A stretch of 21,506 nt of DNA from an uncultured Christensenellaceae bacterium (GTDB taxonomy: Bacteria > Bacillota > Clostridia > Christensenellales > CAG-314), in the NCBI GenBank assembly GCA_910586625.1, contig CAJUIZ010000011.1, positions 1-21,506 on the forward strand, in the 5' to 3' direction. How positions within the stretch are numbered: the first letter of the stretch is position 1; each line of letters starts with the position of its first letter. The position numbers were made by a program, and so were the translations under genes. Below the pieces are notes generated by a model that worked only from the letters and a program-made list of their open reading frames with translations, had not been told where the DNA came from and searched no databases. Shown here piece by piece: positions 5,867 to 11,661 of this stretch.

Positions 5867-6496
5867 ATGTGTAAAATATTTGGTTATATGCGCGTCTCTA
5901 CCACCGAAAGAGCCGCAAAACAGGACTACGAAAGACAGCGTTATTTACTTGATAACAGCGGTATACAGTTTGACGAAATTTTTGAAGAACATATAAGTGG
6001 CGGCATAAAAGGCAACCAGCGCGAAGAATTTAATAAAATGCTTGAACTTCTGCAACCTACCGACATTGTATGTTTTACGGAAACAAGCCGTTTCGGGCGT
6101 AACTATATCGATTGCTTTGATATGCTCGATATTATCACGCAAGAAAAACAAGCAACTGTACGATTTTTATCAAACGGTATAGAACTTAAAGGCGGCGAAC
6201 GTCTGAATCCGTATGAATGGCTTACTATATCAAACTTTTTCATTATGGACGGTATAGTGAAATCAAATATGTATCAAAAAGAAGCGGAAAGTTATATAGG
6301 AAAAAAAGTCAATATCTATATTGATGGAGAAGGAAATAGCATTATAGTAGGCGATAAAACCAGTATGGGACTCTCTGTGGTGGGTGCGATAGTTTTGACA
6401 GTTTTGTGCATTGGTTCATTAGTATTTAATATATGGTTTATGTTTTTTCAAGGCAAGAAGCCGAAGAAGGAAGAAGTCAATAAAACGAAAAAGTAA
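5867..6496 (+). CDS. Serine recombinase catalytic domain fused in frame to the host DUF3592-like C-terminus
   Basis: 209 aa from ATG 5867, with AAGGA about 10 bases upstream; the frame is open further left, but that part overlaps the FtsK-like gene. Residues 1-128 are a resolvase/invertase catalytic domain: IFGYMRVST with the nucleophile Ser11, DYERQRYLLDNSG, EEHISGG, then ETSRFGRNYIDCFDMLD and NPYEWLTISNFF leading into the expected long helix. The DNA-binding domain normally following is missing. Instead, from about residue 131 the frame crosses ACGGTATAG and reads GKKVNIYIDGEG plus a C-terminal membrane helix (about 167-190), the missing half of the interrupted host gene. In a circular form the same gene would end DGIEYHHIFNILRK (141 aa). 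Whether the fused form is active, membrane-held or dead is unknown. Confidence 0.75.
   Translation: MCKIFGYMRVSTTERAAKQDYERQRYLLDNSGIQFDEIFEEHISGGIKGNQREEFNKMLELLQPTDIVCFTETSRFGRNYIDCFDMLDIITQEKQATVRFLSNGIELKGGERLNPYEWLTISNFFIMDGIVKSNMYQKEAESYIGKKVNIYIDGEGNSIIVGDKTSMGLSVVGAIVLTVLCIGSLVFNIWFMFFQGKKPKKEEVNKTKK
6249..6257. other. Putative attR core (ACGGTATAG)
   Basis: Identical to 388-396 and inside the recombinase reading frame (GAC-GGT-ATA-G). Related words lie nearby: GGACGGTATA at 5854-5863 just before the recombinase start, and AAACGGTATAGAA at 6173-6185, which matches the left junction (386-398) over 13 bases. The exact active core among these is therefore not certain. Confidence 0.5.
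6257..6496 (+). pseudogene. C-terminal half of the interrupted DUF3592-like membrane protein
   Basis: 79 codons beginning VKSNMYQKEAESYIGKK. A short beta segment (KVNIYIDGEGNSIIVGD) precedes one membrane helix (GLSVVGAIVLTVLCIGSLVF) and a basic tail (KKPKKEEVNKTKK). This complements the N-terminal half at 129-395 in topology and reading frame. It is now read only as the tail of the recombinase gene. Confidence 0.6.
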
Positions 6497-6533
6497 TACA
6501 ATGAGTAATGTCCATAAGGCATATTTTATGTGC

Positions 6534-6557
6534 ATAAATTTCAATTTATTTTTCTAA
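6534..6557. repeat. Right copy of the direct repeat flanking the split gene
   Basis: ATAAATTTCAATTTA, TTT, TTCTAA; matches 59-82 at 21 of 24 positions. It lies between the gene end and its terminator. Confidence 0.6.
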
Positions 6558-6571
6558 ATAATGCGTATTTA

Positions 6572-6604
6572 AAAAGCTCTCGAACATATCGTTCGAGAGC
6601 TTTT
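6572..6604. terminator. Bidirectional rho-independent terminator
   Basis: A perfect 14-bp stem, AAAAGCTCTCGAAC (6572-6585) with GTTCGAGAGCTTTT (6591-6604), around a 5-base loop, flanked by A runs on one side and T runs on the other. It closes the rightward genes and can also stop the leftward gene at 6696. Confidence 0.9.
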
Positions 6605-6695
6605 GTCCTCGTTTGAAAGTACAACTCTTAAAAATTTAGTATTTAATTCCCTATGAGAAGTGCGCGTTACGCAAGGTCTTTTTTCATCATAACAA

Positions 6696-6932
6696 TCAGG
6701 TCAAAATCAACTTCTTGCGGAACAGACAAGAGAACAAATCCGCCCAACCGAGAAGCACACCTGTTACGGGGATAATAGCCAAAATAAGTACGACTATTTG
6801 TTTGCCCGCCTTACCGTGCAGAGCCGCGGATACGCGAACGATAACTTCGGTAATCCAGTTAACACCCGGAATTAAAAGCAGAAGTATTTGAATGAGTCTG
6901 GGTAAACTGTTAAAAGTTTTGAGCGCTGACAT
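6696..6932 (-). CDS. Small two-helix membrane protein (78 aa)
   Basis: ATG 6932 follows AGGAGG (6945-6950). Two hydrophobic segments, about residues 12-36 (LIQILLLLIPGVNWITEVIVRV) broken by Pro-Gly, and about 44-70 (QIVVLILAIIPVTGVLLGWADLF), with a short positive loop (LHGKAGK) and a basic tail (FRKKLILT). No family recognised with confidence. It is a single-gene unit with its own promoter and the terminator at 6572. Size and shape resemble the other small membrane proteins of this region (7644, 11232), though sequences differ. Confidence 0.75.
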   Translation of the reverse strand: MSALKTFNSLPRLIQILLLLIPGVNWITEVIVRVSAALHGKAGKQIVVLILAIIPVTGVLLGWADLFSCLFRKKLILT

Positions 6933-6973
6933 AATATACCTCCTAAATATATGTTATGATATGTCATATGTAT

Positions 6974-7002
6974 ATGATACACACTTTGCAAACCTTTGTC
7001 AA
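6974..7002 (-). promoter_or_regulatory. Promoter of the small membrane protein gene
   Basis: On the - strand TTGACA (7002-6997), a 17-base spacer and TATCAT (6979-6974). The leader between here and the start is rich in CATAT words, including CATATGTATATG, which could bind a regulator. Confidence 0.65.
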
Positions 7003-7074
7003 TGCTTTTCCTAAAAAACGCAATATAACTGAAAGATTGACTTTTAACGCGCAAAATATACCGATAAACACGAA

Positions 7075-7560
7075 TTACTTAACTATTACTACACGCTTGT
7101 TTATGCTTTGCAAAAACCTTTTGAAATCGCAAAGCGCAAGCACCACCGTCGCCGTATTGTCGCAGGGGTGGAACTTTACTTTGTCGGCGTTCCATACTTC
7201 TTCGTCTATTAACAGCGGCGCGGAATACCGAGACGTATCTTCGTTGAGATACGCAAAGGGCGATACGCTGCCGCGGTGAACGCCCAAATCCGCAAGCAGC
7301 TTTTCTTCCGCAGCAAATTCGAACTTGGCGCAGCCGACGAAGCCTGCCAAGCCGCGCATATCGGCGCGCTTGTCGAACGGCAGTACTACGAGATAGTAGC
7401 TGTCGCTCTTTTTGTCCTTGACGTACAGACTTTTGCAGGACATACAGCCTTCGACGTGAACTATCTTTCGAGATTCTTCGGTGGTGACTACCGCTTGATG
7501 CCGAAGCAGTTTGTAGGATACTGCAAGACTGTCCAAATAATCCGTTACCTTGTTTATCAT
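7075..7560 (-). CDS. YbaK/ProX-type aminoacyl-tRNA deacylase (proofreading) domain protein
   Basis: 161 aa from ATG 7560, with GAAGG 7 bases upstream. The whole length is one YbaK domain, the family of free-standing editing enzymes that hydrolyse mischarged tRNAs (such as Ala- or Cys-tRNA-Pro) in the cytoplasm. Diagnostic features: Lys43 in CKSLYVKDKK, YYLVVLPFDKRADM (55-68), the conserved GSVSPFAYLN (97-106) and HPCDNTATVVLAL (131-143). The GSVSPF...N and HPxDNTAT pattern is closer to ProX/PrdX than to YbaK of E. coli; exact tRNA specificity cannot be told. Alternative frames here are shadows. A stem-loop at 7586-7611 separates it from the next upstream gene. Confidence 0.85.
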   Translation of the reverse strand: MINKVTDYLDSLAVSYKLLRHQAVVTTEESRKIVHVEGCMSCKSLYVKDKKSDSYYLVVLPFDKRADMRGLAGFVGCAKFEFAAEEKLLADLGVHRGSVSPFAYLNEDTSRYSAPLLIDEEVWNADKVKFHPCDNTATVVLALCDFKRFLQSINKRVVIVK

Positions 7561-7585
7561 CCGTTAACCTTCGTATACGACTAAG

Positions 7586-7611
7586 CGCAACCATAAGAGT
7601 TAGGTTGCGCC
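7586..7611. terminator. Hairpin between the membrane protein gene and the deacylase gene
   Basis: Exact 8-bp arms GCGCAACC and GGTTGCGC around a 10-base loop. No T run follows on either strand, so it may be a weak terminator or an RNA-stabilising hairpin downstream of the gene at 7644. Confidence 0.5.
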
Positions 7612-7643
7612 CGATTGTCGAAATAATTTACTTTTATATCTTT

Positions 7644-7934
7644 TTACAGCAAAACGAGAATGTTCGGCAAAATAAGTCCTACAAGCGCGACTAAAAGCAC
7701 GATGAAATACAATACTTTCCAAACGATTTCCTTATGCGCTACGTAACGCCAAGCAAGTATCGACACTACGCAAAGCATCATAGCGGAAGCAACCGCCAAA
7801 AGAATACCGAACGCGCTTGCCAACGCGGGTATAAAAGAGAAAACCATACCCAACAAATACAAAAACGCCGCCGTTACCAAAAGCCAAAAGGAAACCTTGT
7901 TAAGGCTGATAGGATTACCGTTCTTTTTAGACAT
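7644..7934 (-). CDS. Small three-helix membrane protein (96 aa)
   Basis: ATG 7934 follows AAGGGGGA. After a polar N-terminus (MSKKNGNPISLNK) there are three hydrophobic segments at about 14-37, 39-61 and 70-96, the last with LYFIVLLVALVGLILP and ending close to the C-terminus. No cysteines or charged residues mark an active site. I do not recognise the family; it is probably an integral cytoplasmic-membrane protein of unknown role. Confidence 0.75.
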   Translation of the reverse strand: MSKKNGNPISLNKVSFWLLVTAAFLYLLGMVFSFIPALASAFGILLAVASAMMLCVVSILAWRYVAHKEIVWKVLYFIVLLVALVGLILPNILVLL

Positions 7935-8424
7935 CTTTATTTCCCCCTTATAATTATGAAAGGATTATACCAAATACCGCAAAAAAAATCAATTATTTGC
8001 AAGAACTTTATTTAACGCACAATGCAGCGATTGTAATTTGTAAGATTCCGCTGCGGCAAAATCAATGCGTAATTCGTAATAAACAAAGTACGTTTGACGA
8101 CTGGCTTGCGTTAAAAATATCACCTGCGTTAGACTTCTCCACTGCGCTACACTCCGTTCGAAGTGATATAGTAAAAATTACTGCGTCCAATGATTATATC
8201 AATCGATATATCGATAAACATTATCTTTGCGTTTCAATATTGTTTTGCAACGGTAAGTCGGAATAGAGTTGTCCGCTTAACAATAAGAGCGAGTGCGTAC
8301 ACTTTTGCGCCTATCGAGCGAAGCGAATCACGAGCCGCGTCAAGCCAATCGCCGCAGTGCGGCGTTGGCAGCCGAGCGAGAAGCAAGGGCTGCGCCCACA
8401 GCTTAAAAAGCGGTACCCGCGAGC
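7935..8424. other. Intergenic region with hairpins and a degenerate interspersed repeat
   Basis: No credible gene; frames crossing it are short or collide with cwlD. It contains a segment bounded by ATATCAC (8117-8123) and GTGATAT (8163-8169) around TTCTCCACTGCGCTACACTC, related to 9661-9708; a perfect palindrome ATCGATATATCGAT (8202-8215); GAGCGAAGCGAA near 8318, a likely inverted fragment of the same repeat; and a strong hairpin at 8344-8369 (GCCAA-t-CGCCGCA-g-TGCGGCG-TTGGC) about 55 bases past the cwlD stop, perhaps its terminator though without a T run. Confidence 0.55.
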
Positions 8425-9117
8425 TTACGTTTCGTAGAGATAAAGCATTACGCCGCGAAAAATGTAACCGCACAATTCTTCGCGGTAAGCGTCAGTGCAT
8501 AACAGCTCGGCTTCGTTGTCGTTACTGAGAAAACCGCATTCCACTATTACCGACGGACAGTCTACTTCGCGGCAAACGTAGTAATCGCCCGCGATAGCCT
8601 GATGGTCGTTACCAGTAAAATCGTTAAAAACGCGCTGTATGCTTTCCGCAAGCAGTTTGCCGTCCTGCCTGCCCGATTGAAAAAACACCTGCGGACCTGT
8701 GCGGTAGGAAGCGGGATACTTGTTCATATGTACGCTTATTACAAGGTTGGGACGCGCGTTTTCTATTATCTGCTTGCGCGCCTTCATATCGCGGGCCTTG
8801 AAGCCCTTGGTCGGCAGACCGTACAGACCGTCTTCCGTCTTGCGAGTTTGAGTTACGTTAAAGCCGCACTGCTCGAACGTCGCGCCCAATTGCTTGGCGT
8901 ACGCAAGGTTTAACGACGACTCTCTTACGCCGCCGTTGCTGACCACGCCGCCGTCTATTCCGCCGTGCCCCGCGTCTATCACCACTGTAAAGTCGATAAT
9001 GGACGTATCGTTGGACGCAAACTGCTTGACGCATAATACTGCGGTTAGAGTAAGTTCCGCGGCAATCATAATCAACAAGAGCAATACGATTCTTCTGCGC
9101 TTTAATACTATAAACAT
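8425..9117 (-). CDS. cwlD: CwlD-like N-acetylmuramoyl-L-alanine amidase
   Basis: 230 aa from ATG 9117, preceded by AGGGGA. A membrane anchor or signal at about residues 8-31 (basic RRR, then VLLLLIMIAAELTLTAVLCV) puts the enzyme outside the membrane. The rest is an Amidase_3 domain, which cuts the MurNAc to L-Ala bond of peptidoglycan using zinc: ligands and catalytic Glu appear as DAGHGG (His51), RESSLNL (Glu66), SVHMN (His130) and IVECGFLSN (Glu193). Length and layout match CwlD, which with PdaA makes the muramic-lactam cortex of spores; that sporulation role is by family analogy. The ORF just upstream abuts it with no gap. Confidence 0.85.
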   Translation of the reverse strand: MFIVLKRRRIVLLLLIMIAAELTLTAVLCVKQFASNDTSIIDFTVVIDAGHGGIDGGVVSNGGVRESSLNLAYAKQLGATFEQCGFNVTQTRKTEDGLYGLPTKGFKARDMKARKQIIENARPNLVISVHMNKYPASYRTGPQVFFQSGRQDGKLLAESIQRVFNDFTGNDHQAIAGDYYVCREVDCPSVIVECGFLSNDNEAELLCTDAYREELCGYIFRGVMLYLYET

Positions 9118-9387
9118 TTATTCCCCTATTAACGTTTTGTCGGTTATACGCAACTCGAACACTTTTCGAGCGAAATCGGCATTCTTGAACGGTGTCGACG
9201 TAATCGTATCGCGAGCGTGTTTAGACGGTACGTACGATCCGTTCGATTCGACATCTACCGAGCACAGTGCGCCGATTGGAATTACGAAGTTCGATTTACG
9301 TTTGATTGAGATTTTATATTCTATTAAGCGGCTGTTAAAATTACACTTGTAAAACGCGTTTTTATCAAAAATGTCAAAAAACGGCAA
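9118..9387 (-). CDS. Doubtful ORF (89 aa) abutting cwlD
   Basis: The frame ends in TAA at 9118-9120, directly before the cwlD ATG, and starts at a TTG (9387) without a visible ribosome site. An in-frame stop lies 12 bases upstream of that TTG. The product (MPFFDIFDKNAFYKCN ... KVFELRITDKTLIGE) has no recognised motif or membrane segment. It could be a short leader gene co-translated with cwlD or simply the cwlD leader. Treat as tentative. Confidence 0.25.
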   Translation of the reverse strand: MPFFDIFDKNAFYKCNFNSRLIEYKISIKRKSNFVIPIGALCSVDVESNGSYVPSKHARDTITSTPFKNADFARKVFELRITDKTLIGE

Positions 9388-9420
9388 TTTTCGCGCGATT
9401 TAGCGCAAAAATAAGCATAG

Positions 9421-9626
9421 TTATGCACTTATCCACAGAGTTATCCACAGCGACGCGAATAGCTGTGGACAACCTGTTTCACATAAGCTATGAAACGGAC
9501 AAGCTCTGTTTACACAACTACATTATGCCGTTTATTTGCAAAAAAGCACCCGTAAAAAATTTTTTTCGCAAATTTTTACGTTAAAAAACAAACTATTTTA
9601 CAAATAGTATAGGCGACTTTTTAACG
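9421..9626. promoter_or_regulatory. DnaA-box cluster beside an AT-rich tract with nested inverted repeats
   Basis: TTATCCACA occurs exactly at 9429-9437 and 9441-9449, and TGTGGACAA (a reverse TTGTCCACA) at 9464-9472. An inverted repeat GTTTCA/TGAAAC follows (9476-9496). Then comes an A/T-rich stretch with CGTAAAAA (9551-9558) pairing TTTTTACG (9573-9580), CGTTAAAAA (9579-9587) pairing TTTTTAACG (9618-9626), and CTATTT/AAATAG between. The combination matches a replication origin or a DnaA-binding regulatory locus. The rest of 9388-9876 holds the promoter area of the next gene and a degenerate repeat. Confidence 0.65.
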
Positions 9627-9660
9627 TAAGATTGTGCGGTTGCAACCGTATTTACAAGGC

Positions 9661-9708
9661 TACGCTGCGCTGGATTTCTCCACTCGCTTCGCTCGGTCGA
9701 AATAACAT
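9661..9708. repeat. Degenerate interspersed intergenic repeat, second copy
   Basis: GGATTTCTCCACTCGCTTCG followed by CTCGGTCGAAATAAC resembles the segment at 8130-8168 (shared TTCTCCACT-CGCT...CTC-GTCGAA outline). ATTTC and GAAAT can pair. Similar CTCCACTxCGCTTCGCTCxGTCGAAATGA words are, from general memory, common intergenic repeats in gut bacterial genomes. Confidence 0.45.
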
Positions 9709-9876
9709 TGTTAATATTAGTCGCGGTGATATATTAAACAACCCCGAAAGGCAAATCTTCAAGAATTATCAAGTACGACGTATCGTATTGAAAAAACGAA
9801 ATATGCAAGCGGTCAAGTGTAAAACAGTAATAAAGCGGCAATAATAAAAAAAACAGATAAAGGAGCTGTAACTATT

Positions 9877-11112
9877 ATGAATCCGTTTAACGAACAACCC
9901 GTAAAAGCTTCGGACGAGTTTTACAATTGGAAAGAGCTTGCGCCCAAGCCCTACAACAAATTCGACGTAGACCCGTATACCCGCGTGAGAGTTATTCTTG
10001 CAAACGGCGCGGAATACGAAGCGGTAGGCTTCTGCCACCACTTTCACCGCCATTGTCCCGACAACGATTTGCGCCGAGAATTGGCTATTACCCGCCGAAA
10101 GGAACAGCAGCAGCAAAAACGAATTGCCGCCCTTAAACCGATAGGCGAAGGCATATTGGAGCACACCATCGGCTACGAACAGTTAGCCGTAGACCTTACC
10201 GCCATATTTGCCGCGCGCGAAACCAACAAGTACGTAAAGCAGGCGATGGACTTTGCTCTGCTCGAAGACTTCGACCATCTGTACCGTTACGCCGACCTGT
10301 TGGAAATGGACAAGGGCGTAATTGCGGAAAAGTTAGTGGGCAAGTACACCGAGCTGATGCCCGGACGTCCCACCATATCAGAACACCGCTATCCCGCGGA
10401 CGACGTAAAGCGCTATGTCAATTTTAAGCAAGCCAACAGCCTTACGAAGTTGGACATCAACATTCTTACCGCGGCGGAACAGCAGACGATGAACTACTAT
10501 ATGAACCAAGCGGCGTTTTACCAAAACAAGTTAGGCAGACAGCTGTACACCGAAATAGGTATGATAGAAGAACAGCACGTAACCTTGTACGGCGGACTTA
10601 AAGACGTAAACTGCACCTGGCTCGAAGAAATGCTTATGCACGAATACACCGAGTGCTACCTGTACTATTCGCTGTGGCAGGACGAAACGGACGATACGGT
10701 AAGACGCGTGTGGGAAGAACACTTTAACGACGAGCTTACTCACCTGCACAAAGCCGTAGAGCTGCTGCAAAAATACGAAAACAAGCAATGGCAGCAGGTT
10801 ATTCCGGAAGGAGAGTTCCCCGAGCTGTTAAAATTCCATTCCAATATAGAATATATCCGCAAGGTTATTGCCGACAGCGTTTGTCTTACCGCTAAACGCG
10901 AAGACTACGTGGAAGTTTCGAAGCTTTCGGACGACGCAAAATTTTTCGAATATCAACGCCAAGTAAACTACAAAGATAATTACGTGGCAAGCCACAACGT
11001 ATTATCCAAGTATATTGCGGACAACCGCAAGGACTACCGCTACGAAACCGCAGTGCACCCGATAGAAGAACTGCGCGACCGCAAGCACGACAACACCACT
11101 GTAGGTAGATAG
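9877..11112 (+). CDS. Probable double ferritin-like (diiron) domain protein, 411 aa
   Basis: ATG 9877 with AAAGGAG 11 bases upstream. After a roughly 90-residue N-terminal part containing a His/Cys cluster (GFCHHFHRHC, 51-60) come two helical blocks with ferritin-like ligand spacing: ILEHTIGYEQL (93-103) with LLEDFDHLYRYADLL (128-142), then TEIGMIEEQHVTLYGG (225-240), WLEEMLMHEYTECYLYYS (248-265) and WEEHFNDELTHLHKAVELL (279-297). E-x-x-H and E-x-x-x-H pairs followed by a lone Glu helix are typical of rubrerythrin/ferritin diiron sites. The C-terminal 110 residues are polar. A redox or oxygen-stress role is inferred. It is the only rightward gene between 6.6 and 21.4 kb, is monocistronic, and ends in strong terminators. 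The family call is from motif pattern only. Confidence 0.6.
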   Translation: MNPFNEQPVKASDEFYNWKELAPKPYNKFDVDPYTRVRVILANGAEYEAVGFCHHFHRHCPDNDLRRELAITRRKEQQQQKRIAALKPIGEGILEHTIGYEQLAVDLTAIFAARETNKYVKQAMDFALLEDFDHLYRYADLLEMDKGVIAEKLVGKYTELMPGRPTISEHRYPADDVKRYVNFKQANSLTKLDINILTAAEQQTMNYYMNQAAFYQNKLGRQLYTEIGMIEEQHVTLYGGLKDVNCTWLEEMLMHEYTECYLYYSLWQDETDDTVRRVWEEHFNDELTHLHKAVELLQKYENKQWQQVIPEGEFPELLKFHSNIEYIRKVIADSVCLTAKREDYVEVSKLSDDAKFFEYQRQVNYKDNYVASHNVLSKYIADNRKDYRYETAVHPIEELRDRKHDNTTVGR

Positions 11113-11128
11113 TACTACTACAAAAAAA

Positions 11129-11168
11129 CAACTCTCGAATTACTTAGCTATAAGTAAATCGAGAGTTG
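11129..11168. terminator. Hairpin after the ferritin-like gene
   Basis: Arms CAACTCTCGA (11129-11138) and TCGAGAGTTG (11159-11168), with an inner TTACTTA/TAAGTAA extension. An A run precedes it, giving a T run on the - strand. A second dyad CAAACGTTT/AAACGTTTG (11169-11188) follows directly. Confidence 0.65.
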
Positions 11169-11188
11169 CAAACGTTTAAAAACGTTTG

Positions 11189-11228
11189 AGCGATTTGTAC
11201 GAGTTTAATTCGTATAAGTCGCTTTTTT
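11189..11228 (+). terminator. Rho-independent terminator of the ferritin-like gene
   Basis: AGCGA (11189-11193) pairs TCGCT (11219-11223), with inner TACGA/TCGTA, followed by a run of six T. It lies four bases from the stop of the convergent DUF378 gene and insulates the two. Confidence 0.7.
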
Positions 11229-11231
11229 CAA

Positions 11232-11507
11232 CTAATTGTTTTCAGTTACGCGGTGTTCGGAATACTTGTAGTTTCTGTAAGACGTTTCGGTATCCACCAT
11301 TTTGAAACGGGATACGCACAGCCATACTATCATAAATATGCCCGCTACGCCTACCAAGATATACAACAATCTTTCCAGCCATACCATGCCGAAGGTAATA
11401 AAACTTACGAAGTTGAACCCGAAGATACCTACGACAAGCCAGTTAAGCGCGCCAATAATGGTAAGGATAAGCGCTATAACCGAAAAAACGTTAAATGTCT
11501 TTTTCAA
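11232..11507 (-). CDS. DUF378 family small membrane protein
   Basis: 91 aa. Start is TTG at 11507, supported by AAGGAGG eight bases upstream; the nearby ATG is out of frame. Two membrane segments: about 8-36 (FSVIALILTIIGALNWLVVGIFGF) and about 45-66 (ERLLYILVGVAGIFMIVWL). The IGALNWLVVGIFGF and LLYILVGVAGIF patterns are the DUF378 (YuzA-like) signature; function of the family is unknown. The polar tail (TSYRNYKYSEHRVTENN) is longer than usual. Downstream of the recX terminator, so probably its own transcript. Confidence 0.85.
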   Translation of the reverse strand: MKKTFNVFSVIALILTIIGALNWLVVGIFGFNFVSFITFGMVWLERLLYILVGVAGIFMIVWLCVSRFKMVDTETSYRNYKYSEHRVTENN

Positions 11508-11592
11508 AGCATTAACCTCCTTGTTAGTTGTAACGTTAGTATAAGTAACCGAAAAATATTTATACGCGCAAACACGATATTACGCCGGCAAC

Positions 11593-11621
11593 AAAAAAGC
11601 CGCCGCATAAAATGCGGCGGC
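11593..11621 (-). terminator. Rho-independent terminator after recX
   Basis: Arms GCCGCCGCA (11599-11607) and TGCGGCGGC (11613-11621). Six A at 11593-11598 give a T run on the - strand, in the direction of recX transcription. Confidence 0.9.
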
Positions 11622-11661
11622 AGAAATTACCGTAACGCTGAAAGCAAAATAAAGAAATACG

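Larger units (their letters stand above)
388..6257. mobile_element. About 5.9-kb integrative element inserted in a DUF3592-like gene
   Basis: Direct 9-bp repeats bound the segment, and the two halves of one membrane-protein gene lie outside it. Inside are an AT-rich iterated tract, a leftward ribbon-helix-helix gene, a divergent promoter, about twelve short rightward genes (one with a frameshift), an FtsK/SpoIIIE-type motor and a serine recombinase at the right end. No relaxase, replication initiator, phage structural gene or antibiotic-resistance gene was recognised. Firmicute ICEs such as Tn916 pair an FtsK-like protein with a relaxase. Actinomycete AICEs use an FtsK-like TraB alone on double-stranded DNA. 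The content here is closer in outline to the latter, but it may equally be a satellite that borrows other functions or a decayed ICE. Boundaries are inferred, not demonstrated. Confidence 0.6.

Noticed and set aside
7079..7594. 171-aa leftward frame in place of the YbaK-type protein
   Set aside because: It is the neighbouring frame of a clear YbaK/ProX domain gene; its Ser/Arg/Gln-rich product has no domain character.
8234..8473. 79-aa leftward frame overlapping the end of cwlD
   Set aside because: It overlaps the cwlD coding end on the same strand in another frame, crosses the hairpin-rich repeat region, and has no ribosome site; composition is that of translated palindromes.
9632..9844. 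70-aa + strand frame upstream of the ferritin-like gene
   Set aside because: It is formed from the intergenic repeat, without a ribosome site or protein-like composition.
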